The notes below the pieces were generated by a model. It saw only the letters and a list, made by a program, of their open reading frames with translations, searched no databases and was not told where the DNA came from. Source: Mactromeris polynyma (Eukaryota; Mollusca; Bivalvia; Venerida; Mactridae). From it: a stretch of 64,000 nucleotides of DNA. Both the position numbers and the translations under genes were made by a program. Below, one piece after another: positions 34,425-46,889 of the stretch; within the stretch, counting starts at the first letter, position 1; every line of letters begins with the position of its first letter. The stretch is taken from NCBI GenBank assembly GCA_032209605.1, contig JASFXZ010000016.1, positions 10,106,001 to 10,170,000 of the forward strand, read 5' to 3'.

Positions 34425-34612
34425 GTGTTGCTAGGTTACCAACCAGAACTATAAACCTGTTCATTTGCAAGCAACTGACAACTTCCGCACATGAATCAGA
34501 AGTGGAACAAAAATGCCTTGGAATATCACTGAGAATATATTTGCCTCATTCACAGTTCAGACGTATGACCTCAGGACTGGCAATCAAGTGCTGTACTGAC
34601 TGAGCTACCCTA
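34425..34612 (-). mobile_element. tRNA-headed SINE-like copy
   Basis: The minus strand begins with an A box 'GGGTAGCTCAGTCAGTAC' at about 34607. The B box near 34570 is degenerate. The tail carries 'gcaactgacaacttccgc' and 'aatcagaagtgga', shared with 10320, 15845 and 36320. Confidence 0.65.
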
Positions 34613-36285
34613 ACTGCACAGGCTTCAGGTCTGGTCAAGGAATTTTAGTCAACGGTTATTTCCTACAATATATTTTTCTGTCTATATACCAACTGTTACG
34701 TCAAGCTTCTTACCACTGGATCAAACAATCCAATTAAGCATTATAAGAGTCTGATAATTATTGTTTAATTTGGTAAGACTTCCTCAAGGTGAAGGAGTAT
34801 GCCTTCATAATCTCCAATGACAAATACAGGGATAACTAAGGCGAATCAAAGAGGACAAACCAGATAAACCACAAATATGCTCACCCAGAATGTACACAGA
34901 CCGTGAACAATGAATTTAGAAAAGTTGTTCACAAAATGTAACAGGATATACCTGAGAATTTTATCTACACCATGAATATACATGTTTGTTTAATCTAAGC
35001 TAGAATATTTAAATATTTATATTACGCATGTTTTATAATGACTTTGAGTGCACATAATAATAACATACTCATCACTGTAGTATAATGAGTATGAATAATG
35101 CATGAAACTAAAGGTCAGAATTTATGTCAGGGGTGACGATATTGTTCAACTAAAGCAAGAAGAAACATGAAGCAGTACATTAAAACAGACCCGGGGCTAC
35201 ACAGCTTTTGGTGACACTTTTAATACCCGTAGTCGTAAATATGGATTTTGTTGTGTCGGTAAAAGATAAATAGGGAATTTGAAGCAAACTCTTATAATCA
35301 ATTTTTACTCCTTTAAAATTAATGTACTATTTATCAATTATTACAAATATTCAAATTTTCTGAATCTTAGATCTTACTTTGTAAACCACTTGTCAAAAAG
35401 CCTCCTAACTAGCCTGAACTTTTATACGGTAAGAACATCTTGTAGAAATTATCAAGCATAAATTATATATCTGTACACTTTGACTAATTCATGAATGGCT
35501 TTTATTTTTGCAATATATTCGAACAAATATTTTCTAATAAAATAATCACTTGTCCGTTCGGGCAGGCACCCAGGAATTTCTACCAGCTCAAAATTAAAGT
35601 TACTAGCTTTGGGCTTAGGGTTACTGTGAAGACAGATATTATGTTTAAAGGAATGTGGATCAACCCCCACTTATAAAATTTTCTTTCTTTCTAATGCGGG
35701 GCATTTTAAAGGAAAATAGGGGAAGGAACAAATGATTGTAGTAGAGGACTGGTACCTATAAACAGCCCAACCATGATGGGCATGACAGCCCTGAATCCCT
35801 CACCCGACCACCTGAAATATTTGGTACCATGGTGAAATTTTTTGTTTCAGTAAAGATTCTTACAAAGATAGCAAACATTTTGATTTCCAGCAAACTAGTA
35901 TTGAGAATATCACTATAATAATAATGTATAATATCGGGAAAGTGACCCCTAGCAGCTATATTTTTAGTGAATCATACAATTTAAATAATCTAGGCCAATG
36001 AGTGCCCTGGTACTGCACTCATGCATGTTCTGATACCAAACTATGCAAGTTAGCTTTTTCAGATTTTGGGACGATATCTGACGATATCTGCATTATTGAT
36101 TTGCTAAGAAGTTCGACATAGCCTTTGTTCTGTTTAAGTATCATTCTTAGTCATTTTCTCCATTTGGGGAATTTTTTATTTCATAAGGAAATCAGGCAGA
36201 TATAAGTTGGGTATTACGATCTCTGGGTTCCACTTTTCAACAACTTTTTAGAACTTTATGTACAGTAGGAAGTTAACCTAATTTG
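34613..36285. other. No gene seen
   Basis: AT-rich sequence. Overlapping open frames on both strands at 35452-35676 are typical of chance. Confidence 0.4.
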
Positions 36286-36289
36286 TGTA

Positions 36290-36535
36290 TTTGAGATACC
36301 AAGAAGAACTAACCCATTCTTCCACAAGTAACTGACAACTTCCAGCATGAATCAGAATATTCGCAGGTGGATGACAAATGACTTTGGATGTTTTATCTTC
36401 AGTCCAATTGTCGTGATCGAAGCACATGCGCCTCATCCAGGGTTCAAACCTATGACCTCTACATTGGCTAGACATTGACCTCTACATTGGCTAGACATTG
36501 GCCACCAAGTGTTCAATCAACTGAGCTAACTTGAA
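36290..36535 (-). mobile_element. tRNA-headed SINE-like copy with internal duplication
   Basis: On the minus strand an A box 'TTAGCTCAGTTGA' (about 36530) and B box 'GGTTTGAACCC' (about 36450) are present, and the shared tail 'gtaactgacaacttccagc' lies at about 36317. The segment 'acctctacattggctagaca' occurs twice in direct tandem (36456 and 36478), lengthening the head. Confidence 0.65.
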
Positions 36536-37300
36536 GATTCTCAACCTATCTACACATAAACTACAAACATATGTACCTTGACCTACTGAACAGTAATAAA
36601 TCAGTGATAACTATTAAGGTACTAACCAGTGACAGTTTATTCAACCCTACCTTATTGTCATAAGCTAATGTCATTTTCTCCAAAAATATATTCCCAATTA
36701 ACACATCAATTACGCATATTTTTAGCATTTTTTTCGACCAAAGCAATGACTTAATGATACTTGTCGGCATAATATTAACTGTTCTGTAGTAAACCATGAA
36801 TTGCTAATGGAAAAGAAGCATTTGAAAGCACATTGATGCATTAATTGTTTTTCTGTTGATAATTTTTTTGTCTCGTAGAGACAACATAGTGCGCCATTTT
36901 GATTGAAAAGTTGCTTTGAGTTCAAAAATATAATATTATGTGATGCAAACAGATATGTCATAGTAGAACACAGACAATGAATAAACATACTGGTTTGTAC
37001 ATTATTTTCAAAGCGAAAGTAATTTATCAGGATAGAAATAAAAATGTAGAAAAACTTAGCTCGCTTTCAAACCTTGAGTTGCAAAGCAAAGCATTTTTAG
37101 GTGCATATATTGTACAACTTGTTAATCAGACATTTTACCAAAGTCATGGCCGAACATTTTGCAATCCGACTTGCAATATATTAAAAAGGAATAAAACATG
37201 ATGTAGCTTTGCCCTATGATAGCGCTTCTTTATTATGATATTATACTAGACAGGGTACGGCAGGCCCCTTGGTGGCGCATTATGTCCATTACTTATCATA
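36536..37300. other. No gene seen
   Basis: AT-rich. Short open frames on both strands, none supported. Confidence 0.4.
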
Positions 37301-37304
37301 TGTA

Positions 37305-37372
37305 GAATTTGTATATGAGGAAGCTATCAGTATCTTGCTGCCTTATGAAAAGTCAGTGGTTCTACCTGAGAT
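37305..37372 (+). mobile_element. SINE-like repeat, truncated by the 57-bp array
   Basis: 'tatgaggaagctatcagtat' ... 'aaagtcagtggttctacctg' matches the start of the repeat at 29180-29350. The match stops where the 57-bp array begins. Confidence 0.5.
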
Positions 37373-37374
37373 CC

Positions 37375-38632
37375 TCCTTCTTCCTGATACAGCAATAGCT
37401 ACACTGCATGTATGATACCCACTATAGTCATTTCTGGTTCCTGATACAGCAATAGCTACACTGCATGTATGATACCCACTATAGTCATTTCTGGTTCCTG
37501 ATACAGCAATAGCTACACTGCATGTATGATACCCACTATAGTCATTTCTGGTTCCTGATACAGCAATAGCTACACTGCATGTATGATACCCACTATAGTC
37601 ATTTCTGGTTCCTGATACAGCAATAGCTACACTGCATGTATGATACCCACTATAGTCATTTCTGGTTCCTGATACAGCAATAGCTACACTGCATGTATGA
37701 TACCCACTATAGTCATTTCTGGTTCCTGATACAGCAATAGCTACACTGCATGTATGATACCCACTATAGTCATTTCTGGTTCCTGATACAGCAATAGCTA
37801 CACTGCATGTATGATACCCACTATAGTCATTTCTGGTTCCTGATACAGCAATAGCTACACTGCATGTATGATAACCACTATAGTCATTTCTGGTTCCTGA
37901 TACAGCAATAGCTACACTGCATGTATGATACCCACTATAGTCATTTCTGGTTCCTGATACAGCAATAGCTACACTGCATGTATGATACCCACTATAGTCA
38001 TTTCTGGTTCCTGATACAGCAATAGCTACACTGCATGTATGATACCCACTATAGTCGTTTCTGGTTCCTGATACAGCAATAGCTACACTGCATGTATGAT
38101 AACCACTATAGTCGTTTCTGGTTCCTGATACAGCAATAGCTACACTGCATGTATGATACCCACTATAGTCATTTCTGGTTCCTGATACAGCAATAGCTAC
38201 ACTGCATGTATGATAACCACTATAGTCGTTTCTGGTTCCTGATACAGCAATAGCTACACTGCATGTATGATAACCACTATAGTCGTTTCTGGTTCCTGAT
38301 ACAGCAATAGCTACACTGCATGTATGATAACCACTATAGTCGTTTCTGGTTCCTGATACAGCAAAAGCTACACTGCATGTATGATACCCACTATAGTCAT
38401 TTCTGGTTCCTGATACAGCAATAGCTACACTGCATGTATGATACCCACTATAGTCATTTCTGGTTCCTGATACAGCAATAGCTACACTGCATGTATGATA
38501 CCCACTATAGTCGTTTCTGGTTCCTGATACAGCAATAGCTACACTGCATGTATGATACCCACTATAGTCGTTTCTGGTTCCTGATACAGCAATAGCTACA
38601 CTGCATGTATGATGACCACTATGGTTGTTTTT
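37375..38632. repeat. 57-bp tandem array (22 copies)
   Basis: The monomer is 'ttcctgatacagcaatagct' + 'acactgcatgtatgataccc' + 'actatagtcatttctgg'. A minus-strand frame of 448 codons runs through it with a 19-residue period ending VAIAVSGTR. Both recurrent variants (gtcAttt/gtcGttt and gatacCcac/gataAccac) are third-position synonymous changes in that frame (Asn and Gly codons). One rarer variant (about 38364) changes Ile to Phe. The frame starts in non-repeat sequence at 38689. I still regard the array as non-coding by default, because no splice or domain evidence exists. Confidence 0.95.
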
Positions 38633-38639
38633 GTACACA

Positions 38640-39920
38640 GTAAACATCTTTTCTATTTTCCATACTGTTTCTAACATTTGTAAATACAATGTATCAACAT
38701 GCTTTTAGACAGACTATTACCAGTTTAATGGATGCACTCTACTTCTAGTTCTACTGTACAGACAGATTACAGATATTTGTATCAGTTTATAGCTGAAGAA
38801 TCGCCCAATCAATAAACAGAGAAATGTATCGGGAAGTTAAGACAGAGGCCAACTCAGTGAGTATGATCAACGCAAAGTCAGAATTGATTGACATTGCCTC
38901 TATGGCAACCAAAACATGAAACAAGTGAGTCAATATTTCACCCTTTCATCCAAAAAAATGTTTCTGATCTTGGTAGAGCCGTCATTGATTCGGCAAAATG
39001 CATATCGACAATATTAATACATCGGATGGGAAATACCGTCAATACATCGATATATCGTTTACTAAAATGCCATTTACATGCTTGCAGTTCATGATTCGAT
39101 ATATTTTCACTTAAAGCTATGTTTTTTTACAGGCTTATATATTACTTTGGCCATCTTGTTTTCACACTATTATGAAGTATGTGAAAAATATGAATAATCT
39201 TCAGTTCTCTATTTTTCCTTGAACACATTTGATATGTACAGCGAAGTTTTAGACATAGCCTAAAGACAGTGCGCCAGCTTCCATTATTGTTTTGGTGATT
39301 TTTTGTCATTTACAACCATGTACTTATTATTCATAAGTATCAATTTTTAAACTATGTATCAATAATTGATTGACAGAAACATATCAATGATATGTACATC
39401 AATATCATTTCTATCAATGACAGCTCTACATCTTGGGCAAGCAAATCACATACTTCTAATTTAAGTTCAGATGTTAAGAGTACATGTATGGGGTAACAAG
39501 TAATATTATACAACCATTGCTGGGGACTGCCAACAGACATATAAGTAAAAACATAAAATAATGGCTTCAAACTTCGAGGTAAGTTAAGTCGTTGTAATGA
39601 AGAACATCTCCCACAATACTGAATTAACTATGGTAATTTAGCAAAACCCTAATCATCATCTTAATAACTTTTGTCAATATGATGATGTCAACAATGAATA
39701 TTATGTTAAGTACTGTGTAACCATCCAGGGATCATTTAAGGTAAGACATGATATCAAGGATTTTTCTCTCTGTTTTGGAAAAACCCAAAGACTAATTTGT
39801 CCAAAAAAATACAATTTAGAAAAAATATGCAGGCACTTGCAGTGTGCATGGTATTTTTCTTATTATTTGACCATTACAAGTGAGAAAATATATTTATTAA
39901 TGGGATTGGGAATACGCTTC
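38640..39920. other. No gene seen
   Basis: AT-rich. Includes a 'tacatcggatgggaaata' to 'catcgatatatcg' patch near 39017-39060. No supported coding. Confidence 0.4.
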
Positions 39921-39924
39921 CCAA

Positions 39925-40335
39925 ATTGTGTAGCCTATGCGGACTTCTGAGAAATAGTACTTTTTGCTTTTGGAATCATATGTGAGAAATAGTACTTTTT
40001 GCTCCTGGAATCATATGTGAGAAATAGTACTTTTTGCTCTTGGAATCATATGTGAGAAATAGTACTTTTTGCTCTTGGAAACATATGTGAGAAATAGTAC
40101 TTTTTGCTCTTGGAATCATATGTGAGAAATAGTACTTTTTGCTCTTGGAATCATATGTGAGAAATAGTACTTTTTGCTCTTGGAATCATATGTGAGAAAT
40201 AGTACTTTTTGCTCTTGGAATCATATGTGAGAAATAGTACTTTTTGCTCTTGGAATCATATGTGAGAAATAGTACTTTTTGCTCTTGGAATCATATGTAG
40301 TACATTTTCTCAGAAGTCCTCATAGGCAACACATT
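39925..40335. mobile_element. Inverted-repeat element enclosing a tandem array
   Basis: The 36-bp left arm (39925-39960, containing 'GGACTTCTGAGAAATAGTAC') and the right arm (40300-40335) match in inverted orientation at about 31 of 36 bases. Everything between them is the 35-bp array. The array monomer begins 'tgtgagaaatagtac', nearly the inner end of the left arm ('tctgagaaatagtac'), so the array seems to have grown from the terminal repeat. No coding. The target duplication is not clear. Confidence 0.75.
39945..40303. repeat. 35-bp tandem array (about 10 copies)
   Basis: Monomer 'tgtgagaaatagtacttttt' + 'gctcttggaatcata'. The copies are almost identical (single variants such as gctttt, gctcct, aacata), which points to recent expansion or homogenisation. 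Confidence 0.95.
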
Positions 40336-40339
40336 AACC

Positions 40340-41979
40340 AACCCCTCGTCGCTGCTGTACTCGCTTAAAGTTGCGTGGGACTCCTACTTTTTCAGCAAAG
40401 GGAGTCCCAGAAATCCTATTTTAAAATCCAGAGAACACTGAATATTTTTGCTTTTGGTAATATGTCTGATTAATTGCTATTTAATTTAAAATGGCTGCAA
40501 AAATCCTCTTTTTGTCAATGACTGTAAGCAAGATAGTTTATGGTTGGGCAAACAGTCTTCGTTTAACAAGGACACTCTTTTTATGTGATTTGAAGACAGC
40601 TTAATGGATTTCTGGAAGACCTACAAAGACAATATACATTTAGTTGTCATTGTGGTTGAAGGTTAGCTAGTAATGTCTTCCAAATGCACATTACTTGGTT
40701 TTGATGTTGATTACCTCGAAAGATATTTTGAGCTAGATATTATGTGAATGTGTGTATAAAAGCAAAGGCTTATTAATTCTTCGGTCAGACCTGAAGTAAC
40801 CATAATCAGTAATTCCGCTGTATTGATTTTCATGTAATTAGATGTGATTATTACTTTTCTTAATTTGATTATAATTGCTGTAATCAAATAAGAATTAGGT
40901 ACTCCTGCAAATGTAACCTGTAATCATGATTACTGTACTATTACATTATGATTACACAGTATGATACATTTTTTTAAGGAGTGAATAAATGCTCCAGAAA
41001 ACCTGAACATTAGTATGGGTGCTGTTGTCAAAAAACCACAATAGCACAAAACCTGAAGTACCGCGAAAATAGCAGCATAAAGAGAGTATAAAACATCCAT
41101 TTCCGTAACCTGGCAATTATGGCATTATATAAATTTATTAGACCTAAAACAATAGCGAAAATTAAGTAACCAGATTTTTACAGCTTGAAGTTGAACAATT
41201 GTATCTCACGGTACAATAACAGCAAAGTTTATACAGTCATTACAGATGTATAAGTACATTTTGTATAAACTGCCCAAATGGAACTTGAATAAAGTCAAAG
41301 TACCAATAATCTCACATTTGAATAATATTTGGTAAATTATAGGTCCCATACACCACATTTAAGATGCCATTGAGCCAAACAAGCCAGTGTTCTTGATAAA
41401 GTTAAAATGCCACCATATATACTGATGGCACTAAATACCGGTGCGCACTGAAAACAGGTGGAAATTTGGGGCAAAAAAACTGCTGCACTGTCACAAAGTA
41501 ACTTGATCATCATTTTATATACTGCTTGTGCTAGCGAACATCCCAAAGATGTTCAAGATGTTCAACAAAGTATTCAGTAGAAATTACAAAATATGACTTT
41601 TGACCTTAACGTAAATAAGTAACAATGGCGGCAAGTGGTTGGCTTGATTGAAAGTAAATTTAATCTAACATACAGATTTAATTACAAGTTATTTGTATTA
41701 AGTTCATGTACAGAAATGATTAAGTGTTTAAGATATATTGTTTGAATGTAATGTTCAGTTTTTATGCGAAGTACATTGGTTGAAATCTTAATGCATTGGT
41801 AATCAGGACAACCAGTATAAAACACCTGTCTAAATTTCTAGTTCAACAGGACCAATGCATGAGCGACTGCCTTGTATATAGCTCACAGTCATAATCTTCT
41901 AGTTCTACTGTGCCAAATGCTAATCAGTAAACTATTAAATCACAATCACATACATGGCCTTAAAACTTATAAAAGTGCA
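40340..41979. other. No gene seen; TAATCA-rich patch
   Basis: 40795-40970 is rich in 'taatca' and 'gattac' and contains the perfect palindrome GTAATCATGATTAC at about 40922. No coding support elsewhere. Confidence 0.45.
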
Positions 41980-43422
41980 CTACACAGGGCTCGCTCTGGC
42001 GTTCGCCAATTGAGCTCAAGAAAACATAAATTGGCTTAAGAAAAATCAAATTGGCTCAAATCGTCGAAAAGTATGACTTTCCAAATTTACCGTTGGCGAA
42101 TAATTTATTCCACTCAATTTCGATGAAAAATGCGGTTAAAATCGACTGAGACCAGTTCTCAATGTCTGTGTATAAACTCGTGTACATATTATAGAGCCCC
42201 AATTGATATCCTGTCTATGACACGTTCGTGTATGATGACATAATTATACACACGCTTACCAAAAACAATGGGAGGCGGAGCTTGTCGCCTGTCACAAAAT
42301 CTCCTTTCATCCAATCAAATCACGTCCCGCGTACCCGACATGTGATAGACCTGTGAAGCATATAATAATAACAACACCCCAGAGAACTAAATTGGTCAAA
42401 CACAAATACGCCGAAATAAGGATCGATTAGACAGACAATAGAAAAAGTTGCAAACTGTTGTTTACACTATGAAAGGTGACTTTCGATTGAAATAAATTTA
42501 CGGTTAATTTAACGTTAATCTTTGAGCCAATAGCGGAGATCGTGTTTGTAAATAAAATTATACGATTCCGCGCATGCGCAGTTAACTGACTTTTATACAT
42601 AAAATTCTCTAGAATCAAATATTGCTGAAAATGCCGAAGACGTAGAAAACAGGTATTTAATCCACAACCCACGTTTAATTCTTTAACTATTTAATCCATC
42701 ATCGCAAGACATTATCTAGGAAAATTCAAAATACGTGTTTATGGCGAATAACCATGCAATCACTTTCGTTTTCAGGTCTAGTAAATGATAAAATCTGTAG
42801 CGTACGGTCAGTAATGCCGCCTGCACCGTATTTTACGAGGAATGAAAATTAGTATAGTAAATTCACTATATACAGATTACTATTATTATTGCCTGTATAT
42901 ACTGATGATTTATGTCTCATAGTCTGTGCTATGACTATTCACATATAATTTATCTCACTGAATGTTTAGTTTATGTTTCATTTGTGGCCTAGTTTTAATG
43001 TACAGCTGAGTGTTTTAAAATTAAATATATATTGCTTCTTGCACGTGACTGTGACTTGTGTTTGGGAGTATACATTGTCTTCTTTTTTCAATTTTATTAA
43101 TGAATACTTGATATTGAGATGTATTGTTTAAACTTTAATTACAAGAATAAAATAAACAAGAAATAAAATAACAGTGCTACAGTGAATCATCCTACAAGCT
43201 CTATTAGAAATGATTTGTAGACTTAAAAGCAATTACAAAGAAACACTAAAAAGGATTGCAGTGAAATAACAAAGTCCTATGCCATGGAATATGGGGTGGG
43301 GGTTGAGACGACAAACTGCACTACCTTTTTGTCAATTGCGCACTGTAATATAGCCCGCAAATTACTGAAACCGACCAGTTCCAAAATTGGCTCAAGAAAA
43401 AAAAAGCGCTAGCCCTGCTACA
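41980..43422. mobile_element. hAT-like non-autonomous element candidate, about 1.43 kb
   Basis: Ends 'CAGGGCTCGC' at 41985 and, on the other strand, 'CAGGGCTAGC' at 43417, nine of ten bases matching, flanked by CTACA on both sides (41980-41984, 43418-43422). 'aattggctcaag'-type phrases lie near both ends (42010-42060 and 43386). CAGGG termini are typical of hAT elements, but those normally make 8-bp duplications and only five bases match here. There is no transposase. The interior includes a G+C-richer patch with 'ccgcgcatgcgcag' (about 42571), a known NRF1-type palindrome. Confidence 0.45.
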
Positions 43423-44400
43423 TATATAAAATAATTACATGTATACAACCCGTTCTAATGTTGAAAACTGGTTCAAATTATAATTGTCAGAATATTACAT
43501 GTACCCAACTTACATCCATATAAACAGAGCATCATTGACCCGGAGTTATTGTCAAGATATTCCTGCCACTTCCTTTCTGACACCACCAAATTTCACAAAC
43601 TTGTTTTCATTATTTCAATACATTTTTTCTCCATATAATATATACTCATAGTCCAATTTCCATTGTTGTAAGTGTAAAATAACATTGAACAAAACACGGC
43701 AGACAATCTAACGAACGGCAACAACAAATCAAAACCGTATGAGTCATAAATGTGCATTGTGTTTTTGTTATTATCGATCTAATGAGTTACAATGAGTCAA
43801 TAACCGAGGAAAAAATACCTTCTCGCATGTTCACTTTTCCAAGCGATCGTCTGCTGTCAGTTGCCATAACTTCCTTCAATTCATCCAGTCAGAATAATAA
43901 CACAAAACCATACACAATACACTTAAATCTCTAGCTATACTGAGGGTCATTTTGCCATATTTTCTTGATCTTGTCGAGTGGAAATCCTTGTGATTAGACG
44001 CATGAATACTACTACTAGACAAACGCTTGACTGATGGGATTGTTTACATCGCGGATAAATAAACAATCCGCGGACCTTTTTACATATTGTTTACATTACG
44101 ACACAGTTGTATTTAGTATTCGACCCTCGAAAAACTAAACACTACGGACATCCAGCTTTTATATTTCAATTGGTTGGTCTTTATTATCATGAAGTTGGAG
44201 CTTCACATGTAAAATTCTCTCTAGATACTTTTATTATAAATGTAATTGCTGACGTATGCATGAAGAGCAAAAGCAATCACATGTGTTACATTTATCAATT
44301 AAAAAAGTACTACACCAAGAATTCTTACAAGACTTAAAGAAAATCAACGAAAAATCCGTAATGCATATTTTTTATCCTCCATACATACATTGTACAAATA
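43423..44400. other. No gene seen
   Basis: AT-rich. 44040-44085 has a partial inverted arrangement of 'gattgtttacatcgcgg' and 'aacaatccgcgga'. Open frames are unsupported. Confidence 0.4.
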
Positions 44401-44404
44401 AAGA

Positions 44405-44495
44405 GGGGTTGCGTTGATTTAGCAAAATTTGGGGTCGAGTTCACCTAGAGGTCGAGTTGGTAGGAGTCGAGTTGGTTAGGGGTCTAGTTGTCCTC
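44405..44495. repeat. Short degenerate repeat, GGTCGAGTTG
   Basis: 'ggtcgagttcacc', 'ggtcgagttggta', 'agtcgagttggtt' and 'ggtctagttgtcc' follow one another at 17-22 bp spacing. Confidence 0.6.
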
Positions 44496-44993
44496 CAGGC
44501 ATTAATAAGTACCTAAACACTGCATAAACCACAACACATTACAACTGTAATCATGCAGTACAATTTCAACAAAACTAATGAATATTTTCATAAAATTTTG
44601 ATTGACTTGATTTAAACCTATGTATCCACATGTACTTGTCGAGAAGTATTACTGATAATGCATTTGCGTTTAATAGTTCTATTTAAACACGACACCAGAT
44701 ATAGTGCACTAGAGTGTCATGTGAAGAGAACACATCATGTGATGTATATTGAATTGTGATCATTATATTTGTCTAGAGTGTCAATGTATTACCGGGAGTT
44801 TCATTATTCTAGATTATCTTCTATTAAGAACTTTTTTCTGCTGCAACATTCTAAAACCTTCAACATATGGCAGTGTTTGTTTACTATTTAGTACATTCAC
44901 ATGTGCATACTCACAAAGAGTTAAGCTTGGATGTGAGGAAATCACTGCTAATTGGAGTCACTCGTCTGAAAAACAACTATTGGTGTATGACAA

Positions 44994-45933
44994 GGTCTGA
45001 TTGTAACCTCTGTTGCCAACTACCTCCATGTGTGAGGCCACGTCTGATTGTAACCTCTGTTGCCCACTACCTCCATGTGTGAGGCCATGTCTGATTGTAA
45101 CCTCTGTTGCCCACTACCTCCATGTGTGAGGCCATGTCTGATTGTAACTCTGTTGCCCACTACCTCCATGTGTGAGGCCACGTCTGATTGTAACCTCTGT
45201 TGCCCACTACCTCCATGTGTGAGGCCACGTCTGATTGTAACCTCTGTTGCCCACTACCTCCATGTGTGAGGCCACGTCTGATTGTAACCTCTGTTGCCCA
45301 CTACCTCCATGTGTGAGGCCACGTCTGATTGTAACCTCTGTTGTCCACTACCTCCATGTGTGAGGCCACGTCTGATTGTAACCTCTGTTGCCCACTACCT
45401 CCATGTGTGAGGCCATGTCTGATTGTAACCTCTGTTGCCCACTACCTCCATGTGTGAGGCCATGTCTGATTGTACCCTCTGTTGTCCACTACCTCCATGT
45501 GTGCGGCCATGTCTGATTGTAACCTCTGTTGCCCACTACCTCCATGTGTGCGGCCATGTCTGATTGTAACTCTGTTGCCCACTACCTCCATGTGTGAGGC
45601 CACGTCTGATTGTAACCTCTGTTGCCCACTACCTCCATGTGTGAGGCCACGTCTGATTGTAACCTCTGTTGCCCACTACCTCCATGTCTGAGGCGACAAC
45701 TGATTGTAACCTTTGTTGCCCACTACCTCCATGTGTGCGGCCATGTCTGATTGTAACCTCTGTTGCCCACTACCTCCATGTGTGAGGCCATGTCTGAGTG
45801 TAACCTCTGTTGCCCACTACCTCCATGTGTGAGGCCATGTCTGATTGTAACCTCTGTTGCCCACTACCTCCATGTGTGAGGCCATGTCTGATTGTAACCT
45901 CTGTTGCCCACTACCTCCATGTGTGAGGCCATC
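44994..45933. repeat. 45-bp tandem array (about 21 copies)
   Basis: Monomer 'tgtgaggccatgtctgattg' + 'taacctctgttgcccactac' + 'ctcca'. Variants include cacg/catg after 'ggc', and single-base losses ('gtaactctg' at about 45145 and 45568) that shift the frame and break what would otherwise be one long open frame. The right end abuts a family M half copy. Confidence 0.95.
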
Positions 45934-46005
45934 ACAAATAGGAACCACAGGAGATGGTCATGAGTTCTCTCCCTTTATCCCTTCTATATGTATATATAGT
46001 ACAAG
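45934..46005 (+). mobile_element. Foldback element family M, half copy
   Basis: 'ccacaggagatggtcatgag' + 'ttctctccctttatcccttc' matches one arm of the complete copy at 57905-58080. It follows the 45-bp array directly. Confidence 0.65.
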
Positions 46006-46039
46006 GAGTGTAAGGCTTTTCACACATAACTTCTTTCCT

Positions 46040-46190
46040 CAGTGATAGGTATCCAGTTAGAACCACCAAATTATCTGAAGCCAGTTGGATCAAGGTCATA
46101 CAACAAAAAACAGGTGGGGCTTGAATCCTGAGAGGGGCATTCGACACCCAAGTCAGGGACTTAAACCACTTGACCATGAAAACCCCTACA
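46040..46190 (-). mobile_element. tRNA-headed SINE-like copy
   Basis: On the minus strand 'TTTCATGGTCAAGTGGTTTA' (A-box region, about 46180) precedes 'GGATTCAAGCCCC' (B box, about 46130). The remainder is non-coding. The overlapping minus open frame 45932-46177 is this element read through. Confidence 0.55.
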
Positions 46191-46345
46191 ATGTTGTTAG
46201 CTTATGAGGGAATATTTGATATTTCACATCAAATCCTATTAGAGAAAACAACTCCTAAAGTTTAATATGAAATAATCCTTCTATGAACTTATAAAAAACT
46301 AGCATGCTTACAGCTTAGTAACAATCTAGTAAATTTTAAAAAAAC

Positions 46346-46408
46346 ACTAGTAACAGATGGCTAAACACTAGTAACAGATGGCTAAACACTAGTAACAGAT
46401 GGCTAAAC
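46346..46408. repeat. 21-bp tandem repeat (3 copies)
   Basis: 'acactagtaacagatggcta' + 'a' is repeated three times without change. Confidence 0.95.
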
Positions 46409-46513
46409 CTTTGAATGTTTATTAAACTAATAGTAACATGTCAATAAATAACAACAAATTGATACATATAATGATATGAATGACAAAAGGCACTTGGAAC
46501 ATCAATTTCCAAT

Positions 46514-46519
46514 TTTATT
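46514..46519 (-). terminator. Candidate polyadenylation signal for the coiled-coil gene
   Basis: AATAAA on the minus strand, about 200 bp beyond the TAA stop at 46718-46720. A second AATAAA lies about 100 bp further on (about 46418). Position fits a 3' UTR; cleavage site not predicted. Confidence 0.45.
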
Positions 46520-46717
46520 GACCCCGTTTTCAAAAATACCAAATTGAGGGGTGAAAGCAAAATAAGCCTATCAGCTATTTTTTTTATATACACACTAGTT
46601 TCCTTAGCAACCCTCAAAATTTTAGATGATCAAACATTTTGAAAAAACAAAACCATTGTCATTAACATACAGTATGTAATTACAAAAATAAAACAGATAC
46701 AAGACTAGTATTAACCA

Positions 46718-46889
46718 TTAACTAGGTACAAGATCTGATTCAAACTGATGAAATAGAACATCTTGTTGTTCCATTTGTTGTCGATGGTGGTATGGAATGT
46801 CACGTATATACTGTATGTGATGCATATCACTGATGTGAAAACTCTCCGTTCTTCCAACAATGAATGCTCGGCGTCCCCGCTGTAGACTC
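46718..46889 (-). CDS. Coiled-coil gene, terminal exon
   Basis: 172 bp, entering in phase 2 after 'taatttaccag' and ending in TAA at 46718-46720. Encodes 'SLQRGRRAFIVGRTESFHIS', then 'DMHHIQYIRDIPYHHRQQME' and a short acidic end. A second frame is open over part of it, but only this one fits exon 9 and has a stop. Confidence 0.8.
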
